Source of the DNA: Bin87 sp034423575
GTDB taxonomy: Bacteria > Chloroflexota > Dehalococcoidia > Lucifugimonadales > UBA3495
DNA length: 64,000 bases
Assembly (NCBI GenBank): GCA_034423575.1
Contig: DAOUIF010000053.1
Location: forward strand, 3,132 to 67,131
Direction: 5' to 3'
The notes below the pieces were generated by a model. That model was given only the letters and a program-made list of their open reading frames with translations, searched no databases and was not told where the DNA came from. Numbering within the stretch: the stretch's first letter is position 1; every line of letters begins with the position of its first letter. Made by a program: the position numbers and the translations under genes. This document shows positions 15,895 to 24,431 of this stretch, piece by piece.

Positions 15895-16743
15895 ATGTTC
15901 CCGAGGTTCCTGCTGGGCAACGGCCGGACTGACGGCGGACGACACCAGGCGTCGCTGGGGGCGCTGGCTCCCGCGGGGGTTGCGGCTACTGTCGTCTACG
16001 TACTGTTCATCGGGCTGCCCATCGTGGCGTTGCTGGCGCGGGCGGGACAGCAGGAAGGATTCCTGGCCGGCCTGACCGGCGAACTGGTGCTCCAGGCGTT
16101 GCGCCTGACCGTTGTAACCAGCGTCGTGAGCATGGTCGTCGTGGTCGTCGTGGGCACGCCCTTTGCCCTGCTGCTGGCCCGCCGGCGATCGACCCTGCTG
16201 CGGGTGATCGACACCTTCGTGGAATTGCCCATCGTGTTGCCTCCGGTGGTGGCCGGCGTGGCGATGCTGATGGCTTTCGGCAGGAACGGTCTGCTGGGCC
16301 CGCTGTTGGGTTCCCTGGGCGTGACCCTGCCGTTCACTACGGCCGCGGTGATCTTCGCGCAGGTTTTCGTGGCGGCGCCGTTCTACATCCGGGCGGCGCG
16401 CATCGGGTTCGCCGGCGTGGACCCAACCTACGAGGAGGTGTCGCAGACGCTCGGGGTTTCGCCATGGGCGACGTTCTGGCGGTTGACGCTTCCCGTGGCC
16501 TGGCCGTCGCTGCTGACCGGACTGACGCTGGCTTGGGCGCGGGCGGTGTCGGAGTTCGGGGCGACAATCATGTTCGCCGGCAACTTGACCGGGCGCACGC
16601 AGACCATGCCGCTGGCCATCATGACCGCCATGGAGTCGAGCCTGGGCTCGGCATTGGCGTTGGCGGTGCTGCTGCTGGCGATGTCCACGCTGGCGCTGGC
16701 GGCGTTGAGCGTGCTGTTGCGGCGGACCGGATCGACGGTATGA
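15895..16743 (+). CDS. modB: Molybdate ABC transporter permease
   Basis: This 282-residue integral membrane protein has about six hydrophobic helices, starting near residue 27 (GVAATVVYVLFIGLPIVALL). The EAA loop, expected to dock on the ATPase, is visible as EEVSQTLGVSPWATFWRLTLP near residue 185. The segment RAVSEFGATIMFAGN is typical of ModB/CysT permeases. It forms the channel for molybdate taken from ModA. It starts three bases after modA. Repeat B4 lies between this gene and modC. Confidence 0.94.
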   Translation: MFPRFLLGNGRTDGGRHQASLGALAPAGVAATVVYVLFIGLPIVALLARAGQQEGFLAGLTGELVLQALRLTVVTSVVSMVVVVVVGTPFALLLARRRSTLLRVIDTFVELPIVLPPVVAGVAMLMAFGRNGLLGPLLGSLGVTLPFTTAAVIFAQVFVAAPFYIRAARIGFAGVDPTYEEVSQTLGVSPWATFWRLTLPVAWPSLLTGLTLAWARAVSEFGATIMFAGNLTGRTQTMPLAIMTAMESSLGSALALAVLLLAMSTLALAALSVLLRRTGSTV

Positions 16744-16766
16744 GATATCCCATGCGTGCCCAGTTT

Positions 16767-16857
16767 GTCATCGCGAGGAGCGCAGCGACGTGGCGATCTC
16801 GTTGGGGTAACGGTCGTCGCTGCGGCAACGAGATTGCCACGCTACGCTCGCAATGAC
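16767..16857. repeat. Family B repeat, copy 4 (91 bp), inside the mod operon
   Basis: Full copy separating modB from modC. The ATG of its terminal CAATGAC (16853) is in frame with modC, so the repeat offers an alternative upstream start codon. Outer arms CGTGCCCAG and GGGTACGCGTG flank it. Confidence 0.93.
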
Positions 16858-16885
16858 AGATTGGGCCAAGCGGGTACGCGTGAGC

Positions 16886-18007
16886 ATGAGCGAAAGACAT
16901 TGGAGCAACGGCGCATACGGCCGTTTTACCGTTAGCCTGGACGAGTTCAGCATGGAGCTTGCCTTCGAGGTTGACGCCGGGCGCATCCTGGTGCTGTTCG
17001 GGCCGTCGGGCGCGGGCAAGACTACGGCGCTGCGAACCATTGCGGGGTTGGTCCGGCCCGGCGCCGGGCACATCGTGATAGCGGGACGCACGGTGTACGC
17101 GGAGGCGGAAGGCGCGGGAGCGCGGCCGGTCTGGGTGCAGCCGCATCGCCGGGGAGTGGGCTACGTGACGCAGCAGAACCACCTGTTTCCCCACCTGACC
17201 GTGCGCCGGAACATCGCCTACGGCCTGCGGGACCGGGGCGGCGAACCGGCGCGACAGCGGGTGGCCGAACTGGTGGAACGGCTGCGGCTGGACGGGTTGG
17301 AAGACCGGCGGGTCTGGCAGCTGTCGGGCGGGCAGCAGCAGCGGGCGGCGCTGGCCCGGGCGCTGGCTCCCCGGCCGGACCTGCTGCTCCTGGACGAGCC
17401 CTTCGCCGCGCTGGACATGGAGCTGCGACGCGAGTTGGGATCAGATCTGCGAGCGACGGTTCGCCAGCTCGACGTGCCGGTGGTGCTGGTGACCCACAGC
17501 CGGGAAGAGGCCCTGGCACTGGGCGATGAGGTGCAGATCATCGACTCTGGCGTGACCGTGGCATCCGGGCCACCCCTGACGGCGCTGGAGCAGCCCGGAC
17601 GCGGCCGCGTGGCAAGGCTCGTGGGCGTCGAGAACCTGTTGGAGATGCGAGTGACGGCACGGCTGCCGCAGGACGGCACCATGGTCTGCGCGGCGGCGGA
17701 CCACCTGCTGGAGACCCCGCTGGCGGACGGCTGCGCGGTGGGCGATCCGGTAACCGTCGGGATCCGGGCGTCGGACATCATCCTGGCGGCGGGCCCGCTG
17801 CCGGAATCATCGGCGCGGAACACGTGGGCAGGCGTAGTATCGGAGGTGAGGCTGCGGCCTCCGGGCTACGAGGTAACGCTGGACTGCGACGGGACGCCGC
17901 TGCGGTGCCACATCACGGGGACTTCGATGGATGCGATGGGCATCGCGGCCGGGCTGCCGGTGTGGGCGATCTTCAAGGCTTCCTCGTGCTTCCTGCTGAG
18001 CGATTAG
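16886..18007 (+). CDS. modC: Molybdate ABC transporter ATP-binding protein
   Basis: The ATPase shows Walker A GPSGAGKTT, the Q-loop near VTQQNHLFPHLTV, signature LSGGQQQR, Walker B LLLLDEPFAALDM and H-loop VTHS. About 130 C-terminal residues form a Mop/TOBE-like molybdate-sensing domain. It powers the ModAB transporter. Three in-frame starts exist: ATG 16853 inside repeat B4, GTG 16880 in the repeat's outer arm, and ATG 16886. None has a clear ribosome site. I chose 16886, the first codon after the repeat (373 residues); ABC homologues begin close to this point. Confidence 0.92.
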   Translation: MSERHWSNGAYGRFTVSLDEFSMELAFEVDAGRILVLFGPSGAGKTTALRTIAGLVRPGAGHIVIAGRTVYAEAEGAGARPVWVQPHRRGVGYVTQQNHLFPHLTVRRNIAYGLRDRGGEPARQRVAELVERLRLDGLEDRRVWQLSGGQQQRAALARALAPRPDLLLLDEPFAALDMELRRELGSDLRATVRQLDVPVVLVTHSREEALALGDEVQIIDSGVTVASGPPLTALEQPGRGRVARLVGVENLLEMRVTARLPQDGTMVCAAADHLLETPLADGCAVGDPVTVGIRASDIILAAGPLPESSARNTWAGVVSEVRLRPPGYEVTLDCDGTPLRCHITGTSMDAMGIAAGLPVWAIFKASSCFLLSD

Positions 18008-18035
18008 GAGCAAGTCCCGTGTTGGGGCTCCTTGA

Positions 18036-18041
18036 TATAAT
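18036..18041 (+). promoter_or_regulatory. TATAAT box 6 bases before an ATG (leaderless candidate)
   Basis: A perfect TATAAT ends 6 bases before the ATG at 18048. A transcript started at normal distance would begin at or next to the start codon, so the mRNA would be leaderless. No ribosome site is seen, which fits. Confidence 0.5.
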
Positions 18042-18047
18042 GCCGGC

Positions 18048-18434
18048 ATGGAACGATGGCGACGGTGGTTTGCGCCGGACAAGTTGCTGCGGTGGCATTT
18101 TCTAGCGTCGCCTTTCGGGATCGCGCTCACCACTTGGTTGGTAACACGATGGCAAACAGGTACGGCGCACTTTGATGAACTAGCGAATTTCGTCAGTATC
18201 AGCGCAGTGATTTACGGGGGTGTGGCGGTAACTGTTGAAATGCTGATCATTGGAGGATCTAAAGCCGTGTTTTATGGGATAGCAACAATCATCAAGCTCC
18301 TGGACGAGAGGAAAGATAACAAAAGGGCCGAAGCCGTCCGCCTCGTGAGCAACGACAACACGCTCTTTGAGCAAGTCCTGGAGCAACGCCGGGCCAAAGA
18401 GCGCGACCCTGATGCCGAAAATAACGGGCGCTAG
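18048..18434 (+). CDS. Two-helix membrane protein, unknown function
   Basis: This 128-residue protein has a basic amphipathic N-terminus (MERWRRWFAPDKLLRWHF), two hydrophobic segments (about residues 19-34 and 50-78) and a charged C-terminal helix (LDERKDNKRAEAVRL, EQRRAKERD). No family is recognised. It stands alone with its own TATAAT box and appears to be translated from a leaderless message. Confidence 0.65.
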   Translation: MERWRRWFAPDKLLRWHFLASPFGIALTTWLVTRWQTGTAHFDELANFVSISAVIYGGVAVTVEMLIIGGSKAVFYGIATIIKLLDERKDNKRAEAVRLVSNDNTLFEQVLEQRRAKERDPDAENNGR

Positions 18435-18546
18435 CGTCCGCAGAGCGCTGACGCCAGTGCGGTTTACGGCGATTCGGGCCTCATGCCAAGCATGAGGTTG
18501 CAACGTCCCGCGAGAGACAAGACACAGCAAGGAGGACCAACCGGAG

Positions 18547-19209
18547 ATGCCTGGTTACAAGGGGATTTTGTTCGACATGGACGGGGTGCTGGTGGACAGC
18601 GAGCCGCTGTTCCACAAGGCGGTGAACGTGATGGTGGAACGCTGCGGCGCGGCGCCGATCACGGAAGAGGAGAACAACCGCCACCTGCTGGGCACAACGG
18701 TTGAGGAGACCTGGGTACGGGTCAAGGAGTTGCGCGGTATCCCGCAGACGCCGCAGGAGCTGCTGGCCGGCTACAACGAGGTGGTGAAGGACGTGCTGCG
18801 TTCCGACCTGGCGGCGCGGCCGGGCGTGCGGGAGCTGATCGCCGAGGCGCGGCGACGGGGCCTGCCCATCGCGGTGGCATCGTCATCGTTGCGGGAGTGG
18901 GTGAACCTGAAGCTGTCGGTGATCGGGCTGACCGACGCCTTCCCGGTGGCCCTGGGCGGAGACGACATCGAAAACGGCAAGCCGGCTCCAGATATTTACA
19001 TAAAGGCAGCGCGCCTGCTGGGGCTGGCCCCGACGGAGTGCGTGGCCATCGAAGACTCACCCATCGGCCTGACGGCGGCCAGCGCATCGGGAGCCTATAC
19101 CGTCTGCACGCTGACCGATTCGACGCGCCACCTGGACCTCTCGGCGGCGGACGTGATCATCGAGAACCTGGAGCATTTCGACTACGGGCTGCTGGCGGAG
19201 GCTAGCTAA
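18547..19209 (+). CDS. HAD family hydrolase, beta-phosphoglucomutase-like
   Basis: This 220-residue HAD phosphatase shows motif I FDMDGVLVDSEP near residue 9 (nucleophilic Asp), motif II VASSS near residue 101, motif III lysine in ENGKPAPDIYI near residue 142, and motif IV AIEDSPIGLTAA near residue 165. The helical cap (residues 17-85) places it in the subfamily of beta-phosphoglucomutases and 2-deoxyglucose-6-phosphate phosphatases. It probably acts on a small phosphorylated sugar in the cytoplasm. An AAGGAGG-like site precedes the ATG. It overlaps the convergent SCO1664-like gene by 4 bases. Confidence 0.92.
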   Translation: MPGYKGILFDMDGVLVDSEPLFHKAVNVMVERCGAAPITEEENNRHLLGTTVEETWVRVKELRGIPQTPQELLAGYNEVVKDVLRSDLAARPGVRELIAEARRRGLPIAVASSSLREWVNLKLSVIGLTDAFPVALGGDDIENGKPAPDIYIKAARLLGLAPTECVAIEDSPIGLTAASASGAYTVCTLTDSTRHLDLSAADVIIENLEHFDYGLLAEAS

Positions 19210-19937
19210 CCCCGGCGTCGGCGCCGACGGTATCCCGGGAGGCCGGGATAAGTCCCTTCCTGCAGCACCCATTGCAGCCGCTGCATCAGGGCGCGGGCCT
19301 CGGCGGCGTCCATCATGGACAGCAGTTCGGCCACGTCGCCCGTTGGCGCGAGCAACTGGCCGCACAAGCTGCGGAGGGGTTCCAGCAGCCGATCGGGAAT
19401 GGGTTCGTCGGCGAAATCCCAGATGGCAGTGCGGATTTTGGTGTCCGAATGGAAGGTCAGCCCGTGATCGATGCCCCACAGCTTGCCGTCGGGGGCGCGG
19501 ATGACGTGCTCCGGCTTGCGGTCAGTGTTGTTGGCGACCAGGTCGAAACAGCAGATGGTGCGCAGCTGATCGGCGTCGCAGTCGCTCAATTCCTCGCGCG
19601 TGATGGTGTAGTAGTTTTCCCGCGGATTATGGTCCACGTAGAGCTGGACTGAGCCGATTCCGCCTGGTCCTTCCCGAATGATGGTCAGCGGGATGAAGTC
19701 CCAGCCCAGGATATGGCTGAGCAGGTAGGCGGCGTATTCGCGCTTGTAGAGGGTGCCGGAGGGGAAGTCCCACAGGGGCCATTCGCCCTGCCTGGGCTTG
19801 TAGATCGCCAGGGCGTAACGGTCTTCGAGGCTGATCTCGGCAAGATAGGTGTAGTTGGAGCCTTGACGGGTCAGATCGCAGCTCCGGATCTCCCCGTGCC
19901 GCAGCAAGTCAAGGTCGGATGGCCCGTCGGTGACCAC
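19206..19937 (-). CDS. SCO1664 family (PI3/4-kinase-like fold) protein
   Basis: This 243-residue protein matches the SCO1664 family (TIGR03843), a divergent phosphatidylinositol 3/4-kinase-like group: ALAIYKPRQGEWPLWDFPSG near residue 42, LYKREYAAYLLSHILGW, then CCFDLVANNTDRKPEHV near residue 150 and LWGIDHGLTF near residue 173 (the kinase-like HxxDxN and DxG positions). Biochemical function is unknown. The gene starts at a GTG 24 bases after the DUF3090 gene. In actinobacteria the same two genes are neighbours, usually with a phosphomutase-like gene, which is absent here. Confidence 0.88.
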   Translation of the reverse strand: MVTDGPSDLDLLRHGEIRSCDLTRQGSNYTYLAEISLEDRYALAIYKPRQGEWPLWDFPSGTLYKREYAAYLLSHILGWDFIPLTIIREGPGGIGSVQLYVDHNPRENYYTITREELSDCDADQLRTICCFDLVANNTDRKPEHVIRAPDGKLWGIDHGLTFHSDTKIRTAIWDFADEPIPDRLLEPLRSLCGQLLAPTGDVAELLSMMDAAEARALMQRLQWVLQEGTYPGLPGYRRRRRRG

Positions 19938-19961
19938 GGGAAAAGGCGGCCTCGCGGCCGG

Positions 19962-20495
19962 CTATCCGGTTTCGAATACGGCGTGGCCGTTGGCGCGGGC
20001 GCAGCGATGGCCGTCGGGATCTATGGGCGCGCCGCAGAGGAAGCAGGGAGGGCGACCGGCGGCGCAGACTCGCAGCGCCTGGTCGGCCAGATCTGACGAC
20101 TGGGCCATCGTCATCCAGAAGCTGACGGAAGTCTGAGCCCCCGCGTCGGGGTCGTCCTCGTCGCCCTCGTAGGCGTGGATGACGAAGCAGTTCGCTTCCC
20201 GGTCGTATTCCAACTGCATCTGCCGGGCGCGGAAGTCCTGCTCCAGGGGATCCCCCATCCACGGCGTTTCATTCGGCGCGCTTTCTTTGTCACCGACCGA
20301 TTCTCCCAACTGCTTTACGGCCTGCTGGAGATACAGGCCCAGTTGGAGAAGCTGCTCCTTCTCGAGCCAGATGAAGGTCTGCGCTCTTCCCGCTTCGGCA
20401 ACCAGCCGGAAGGTGCGTTGACCCGGGCGCCCGAAAGCCTCGGCGGACACGGATTGGGCGGCGCCCATCTTATAGCGGACTTCGCGTTCTGCCAT
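19962..20495 (-). CDS. DUF3090 family protein
   Basis: From the ATG at 20495 the protein has 177 residues and matches DUF3090 throughout: GRPGQRTFRLVAEAGRAQ, FIWLEKEQLLQLGLYL, EQDFRARQMQLEYD, and the C-terminal cysteine motif AAGRPPCFLCGAPIDPDGH with RANGH. The Cys-x2-Cys with a downstream His may bind zinc. Upstream residues of the longer ORF to 20609 are not conserved in the family. Its close partner is the SCO1664-like gene downstream. No function has been established. Confidence 0.9.
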   Translation of the reverse strand: MAEREVRYKMGAAQSVSAEAFGRPGQRTFRLVAEAGRAQTFIWLEKEQLLQLGLYLQQAVKQLGESVGDKESAPNETPWMGDPLEQDFRARQMQLEYDREANCFVIHAYEGDEDDPDAGAQTSVSFWMTMAQSSDLADQALRVCAAGRPPCFLCGAPIDPDGHRCARANGHAVFETG

Positions 20496-20986
20496 GCGGC
20501 TATGATAGTCCCCGACCCTTACGCTGGCAAGTGGCGATCCATCACCCTTGTTTCCCCCCGGGCTGCTTGACCCGTCAATCTGCCGAGCGGCGCTGCAAAT
20601 CCTCGTCACAATGCAGTTCGCTCACTGCGCCCGGCCAACCTTCCCTGCAAACAGCCCTGTAGTTAGCCGTTTGCGGTTGCCCATGGGCATTTCAGCCGCG
20701 ACATTTACATATCCCGCTGGAGCAGCGCGCGTCTATGCACATGAACATCAATTGGGCGCAATCCGCAACGACGCTGCTGAAGACGCCGTTTGGCGCCGAT
20801 TTCATGATGATGTTTGCACACACCAGCTACTTTCTTAGTGCAAAACCTCGAATGCACAGACTTTGACCTGACCGCTGCCTATTATCCCCGCTGGAAAGTC
20901 AACCGCGCGCTTCCGTCACCCGCGGAACGCTTATGGGCACATGGCACGCGATGCGTGTGCGCAAAAAGGGCAACCAATCGTTGGCG

Positions 20987-21018
20987 TGGAGTGCGGTGAC
21001 CATCGTTTCCGCACTCCA
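20987..21018. other. Isolated 10-bp perfect hairpin
   Basis: TGGAGTGCGG (20987-20996) pairs exactly with CCGCACTCCA (21009-21018) around a 12-base loop. No T-tract follows on either strand, so it is not a simple terminator. It is the best-formed structure in the gene-free stretch. Confidence 0.5.
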
Positions 21019-21477
21019 GGCAACCACGCAGTTCGGACATATTGTTGAGGAACCCGGATAAATGCACTTTGGTCGCCAAGCCAAGGCCACTTTAATCCAA
21101 AGATGCACGTCCCTGCTCAAAAACTCCTGGCGGTTAGCGTTAATGGTGACGTTGTTCGCGCTGACCTGTTGGGAGGTCAATTCAGGACTAATGCCGATTC
21201 AGGAAAACGCTCAGGCGGGGTTAGGGGCATCGTTCGCTGCCGGGCCGGCCAACGGAGACCGAGGCAGGTAAGCAGCTTTCCGGAAGGGCAGCATCAAGAC
21301 GCGCACAGCGGAGCATCGGCAATTGTCCCGAGATTGAGCACGCCGAATCATCCGACTGTCCGCGGCGTGCGCCCGTCCCACGGTCGTTGGGCACAGCCCC
21401 GGCCGTGGGCCGGTGATCCAGAGATTTGATTTGCGCAGGCGCGCGGCCCGGCCCGGGAGCCCCCGGGGGCAACAGAA

Positions 21478-21502
21478 AGCCGGTCCCAACGGAGACCGGC
21501 CT
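21478..21502 (-). terminator. Likely terminator downstream of gcvH
   Basis: On the minus strand a GCCGGTC/GACCGGC stem is followed by TTTCTGTT, about 90 bases after the gcvH stop. Exact edges are approximate. Confidence 0.5.
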
Positions 21503-21587
21503 GCGAATAGTCGGCAGGGGTGGCGCCAATGGGGACGTGGAGCGGACCCACCCCGAAAGGCGCTGCTTTGCGGTCGTACTAACGGAG

Positions 21588-21977
21588 CTACAGCCCGCCC
21601 AGGTACTCGCCATAGCTGTCCGCATCGAGTAGCGCGTCCAACTCGGCCGGATCGCTCATCCGGACCCGCATCATCCAGCCGTCGCCAAAGGGGTCGTTGT
21701 TCACCAGTTCGGGCTCCTGGGCCAGGCGTCCGTTGATTTCGGTGACTTCGCCGCTGACGGGCGAATAGAGGTCGGAGACGGCCTTGACGGACTCGATCTC
21801 CCCCATCTTGGCCATGTGGCCGACCGGGGCGCCGGTCTCCGGAAGTTCCACGTACACGACGTCGCCCAACTGGTCCTGAGCGTAGTGGGTGATGCCCACC
21901 AGCACGGTTCCGGCGGCGGCATCCTCGACCAGGGCCCATTCGTGCTCCCTGGAGTATTTGCGGTCTTCGGGATTCAC
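21588..21977 (-). CDS. gcvH: Glycine cleavage system H protein
   Basis: This 129-residue protein is GcvH, the lipoyl shuttle of the glycine cleavage complex. The lipoylated lysine lies in GEIESVKAVSDLYSPVSGEV near residue 65. The opening KYSREHEWALVE and the end NNDPFGDGWMMRVRM are also typical. It starts at a GTG about 10 bases after GGGAGG. It carries the aminomethyl group from GcvP to GcvT. The gcvT gene is upstream on the same strand, separated by repeat B5; gcvP is not in the window. Confidence 0.95.
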   Translation of the reverse strand: MNPEDRKYSREHEWALVEDAAAGTVLVGITHYAQDQLGDVVYVELPETGAPVGHMAKMGEIESVKAVSDLYSPVSGEVTEINGRLAQEPELVNNDPFGDGWMMRVRMSDPAELDALLDADSYGEYLGGL

Positions 21978-22042
21978 TTTATCTGATACCTCCCAAGGGT
22001 AGGGTAGTCAACGATCCTGGCAATCTCGTGCGTACCCAGTTT

Positions 22043-22133
22043 GTCATTGCGAGCGCAGCGTGGCAATCTCGTTGCGGCCAGGATCGTCGCTGCACCAGCG
22101 GGATTGCCACGTCGCTTCGCTCCTCGCAATGAC
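22043..22133. repeat. Family B repeat, copy 5 (91 bp), between gcvT and gcvH
   Basis: Full copy with GTCATTGCGAG and CTCGCAATGAC ends, lying in the short space between two genes of one pathway. It could form a strong hairpin in the shared transcript. Confidence 0.93.
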
Positions 22134-22164
22134 AGGTTTGCGAAAACCGGGCGCGCGTGAGAGC

Positions 22165-23322
22165 CTAGCCCCGGCGCTGGTAGAAGGGTAGTGCCGCCGT
22201 TACGGCCTCCGCGCGCCTGCCCCGAATGTCGACAGTCAGCGCCGTGTCGAGGCCGGCGTGGGCAGCGTCGACAAAGGCCGTGGCGATGCACCGCTCCAGG
22301 GTGGGCGAGTAGCTGCCGCTGGCGACTGTGCCGATGACCTCGCCATCGGCCAGCACGTCATACCCGGCGCGGGGGGAGCTGCGCCCCGGCAGGGTCAGCC
22401 CCACCAGGCGGCGGTCGGTGCCGTACACCCGCTGGTGATCCAGCACGTCGGCGCCGTTGTAGCCTCCATCCCGGCGCACGAACCGGCCGTAGCCCGCCTC
22501 GATGGGCGTGATGGTGTCGGAGAGCTCGTGTCCGTGCAGCGGGAGTCCGGCTTCGAGACGGAGCACATCCCGCGCTCCCAGGCCGCAGGGAGCCGCGCCG
22601 GCTCCGGCGATCGCCCTCCAGATGGCCACGACGTCGGCCGACGCGACGGCCAGCTCAAACCCATCCTCTCCGGTGTAGCCCGTGCGCCCGATGAAAACGC
22701 GCCGACCGTCGATGTGCCCGCGACCCCAGGCGAAGGGACGCAGCAGGGACGGCGCAGGGTTGCGGCCTGGGTTGCTCGGCAGACGGGCGCCGGGGGTGAA
22801 GTCCTCGCACAGTTGGTCGACGATCTCCACCGCTTTGGGGCCCTGCACGGCCAGGAGACCGGTCAGCATCGTGCGGTCGGTGATATGCACGCCGCGGCCG
22901 TCGAAGTGCTGGGCCAGCTGGCGGTCGAACCAGAGGGCCACGGCGGGCCGGTTGCCGGCGTTGGGAATGAGCAGGAATTCGTCATCCGAGAGGCGATAGA
23001 AGATGGTGTCGTCGATGACGCCGCCCCGCTCGTTGCAGATGAAGCAATAGCGGGCGCGGCCCACCCGCAGGCCGGTTGCGGATCCGGTGAGCAGAATGTC
23101 CAGGAGCCCGGCCGCGTTGGGGCCGCCGATATGCAGTCGGCCCATGTGCGAGACGTCAAACAGACCGGCCCCGTTGCGTACCGCCGTTACCTCGGCGATA
23201 ACTCCCTCGTACTGCACCGGCATGTCCCATCCGCCGAAGGGCACCATGCGGGCGCCCAGAGCTACATGGGTGTCGTAAAGCGCGGTGCGGAGGTTCCCAG
23301 CAACGGTGGTATCAGAAGACAT
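22165..23322 (-). CDS. gcvT: Aminomethyltransferase, glycine cleavage T protein
   Basis: This 385-residue protein is GcvT, which transfers the methylene from aminomethyl-lipoyl-GcvH to tetrahydrofolate and releases ammonia. Visible signatures are MVPFGGWDMPVQYEGV near residue 22, LFDVSHMGRLHIGGP near residue 53, GRTGYTGEDGFELAV near residue 212, and ARDVLRLEAGLPLHGHEL near residue 250 with the folate-binding region. Length is normal. It is followed by gcvH. No glycine riboswitch was recognised upstream of the start. Confidence 0.95.
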   Translation of the reverse strand: MSSDTTVAGNLRTALYDTHVALGARMVPFGGWDMPVQYEGVIAEVTAVRNGAGLFDVSHMGRLHIGGPNAAGLLDILLTGSATGLRVGRARYCFICNERGGVIDDTIFYRLSDDEFLLIPNAGNRPAVALWFDRQLAQHFDGRGVHITDRTMLTGLLAVQGPKAVEIVDQLCEDFTPGARLPSNPGRNPAPSLLRPFAWGRGHIDGRRVFIGRTGYTGEDGFELAVASADVVAIWRAIAGAGAAPCGLGARDVLRLEAGLPLHGHELSDTITPIEAGYGRFVRRDGGYNGADVLDHQRVYGTDRRLVGLTLPGRSSPRAGYDVLADGEVIGTVASGSYSPTLERCIATAFVDAAHAGLDTALTVDIRGRRAEAVTAALPFYQRRG

Positions 23323-23738
23323 AGGTTATTCGAGCGGCTGCGTGACGTTGGAATCTCTGGAATCATCATACCGCCAAGACCGTTAAGGCGCAATGACGAC
23401 AAGGCTCGGCGCGTACCCACTTTGTCATCGCGAGGAGCGTAGCGACGTGGCAATCTCGTCACTTGAGGAACGACTCCCCCAGCAACGAGATTGCCGCGCT
23501 TCGCTCGCAATGACTGCTCAGGTCAAACCGGGTACGCGTGAGCGACAAGGCTCGGCGCGCCCACTTTCGTTTCGTTTGCACGGAGATCCGGACGGCGGAA
23601 TGATGCCCCGGCAGCGCTGGCAAACCGGCTCAAGACCCAAACCCGTGGCTCTCCTCCATTTTCAGGTTGACGGGCTGACTGGCGGCGCGGACAATTGCCG
23701 ACGCTGCGCAAATCGAGTTGCCACACAGGAGCAGATGG
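23323..23738. other. Gene-free stretch containing repeat B6
   Basis: These 416 bases separate divergent gcvT and the gene at 23739. They contain the family B copy at 23424-23514 and a short direct repeat, GACAAGGCTCGGCGCG, at about 23398 and 23541 on either side of it. No gene or riboswitch was recognised. Confidence 0.6.
23424..23514. repeat. Family B repeat, copy 6 (91 bp)
   Basis: Full copy flanked by outer inverted arms GCGTACCCAC (left) and GGGTACGCGTG (right), and outside these by a direct repeat of about 16 bp. The flanking direct repeat could be a target-site duplication or part of the element. Confidence 0.92.
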
Positions 23739-24431
23739 ATGAACCAAAAGCCGGAACCGGCAGAGGGTGCGGGCGGGGCGCGCATGATCTCCACGGCGGA
23801 GCAGTTGGCTGCCTATCTCAGCGAAAACCGGCACCTGGCCGCGGCGTTGGTCAGCGAGCTGGCGGACGAGGTCGAAACGGAGGGTCATGATCCGATCAAT
23901 GACATCCTCGAAAACGGGTATGAAGATTCATTTTACGTCGATGACCTGATGGGGTTCGACGAGGAATTTGAAACCATCGTGATCACCCCTATGATCGAAA
24001 TCGGGACCGACTGGGACCTGCCTTTCGATAACCACGATTTCGGATCCAGCGTGGATGGTCTGCTGGATGGCGTGGGAGTCGCTGGAGAGCTGGCTGCCGA
24101 GTTCAGGCGCCACCTGGTGCAGGAGTGCCTGCGCCTGGTGGAAATCAAAGGGCGAGCCCGGTCGGATTCCGGGTTTGTGGACATCTTTGGACTGAAGGTC
24201 TTTGAGGCCTACAAGCCGCTCCAGCCAGCGTTGCAGGAGGAACTGGTCTCACTCCTGCAGGATGCGGACGAGGATGACTGGGGCTACGGCAACGCCGGCG
24301 AGTTGATGCGTGACGCTTTGGCCAGCGCAATAGAAAGAGCGACGCCTCTCATCGCCGAGTGGATATCGGAAACCATCCAGGCGGAAGGCGAGCGCCTGGC
24401 GTTCAACGCCCTGGGGCGGATGACCTCGTAG
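23739..24431 (+). CDS. Acidic hypothetical protein
   Basis: An AGGAG seven bases before the ATG at 23739 supports a 230-residue protein. It is strongly acidic in the first half (ELADEVETEGHDPIND, DDLMGFDEEFETIV) and helical in the second (LQEELVSLLQDADEDDWGYG, ERATPLIAEWISETI). There is no signal peptide, membrane segment or known motif. It stands alone between repeats B6 and A4. Function unknown. Confidence 0.75.
   Translation: MNQKPEPAEGAGGARMISTAEQLAAYLSENRHLAAALVSELADEVETEGHDPINDILENGYEDSFYVDDLMGFDEEFETIVITPMIEIGTDWDLPFDNHDFGSSVDGLLDGVGVAGELAAEFRRHLVQECLRLVEIKGRARSDSGFVDIFGLKVFEAYKPLQPALQEELVSLLQDADEDDWGYGNAGELMRDALASAIERATPLIAEWISETIQAEGERLAFNALGRMTS

Larger units (their letters stand above)
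20496..21587. other. Gene-free stretch of about 1.1 kb
   Basis: No ORF here looks real: all are short, lack ribosome sites and match no family I know. No tRNA, tmRNA, RNase P or SRP RNA signature was found. Visible structure is a 10-bp perfect hairpin at 20987-21018, a G+C-rich hairpin near 21480-21500 downstream of gcvH, and a short shared word AACGGAGACCG at about 21250 and 21490. It may be decayed sequence or an unannotated RNA. Confidence 0.6.

Noticed and set aside
23323..23420. Glycine riboswitch upstream of gcvT
   Set aside because: The conserved GGAGAG-type core and tandem layout of glycine riboswitches were not found.
22258..23442. 394-codon plus-strand open frame
   Set aside because: Antisense to gcvT, whose motifs are complete.
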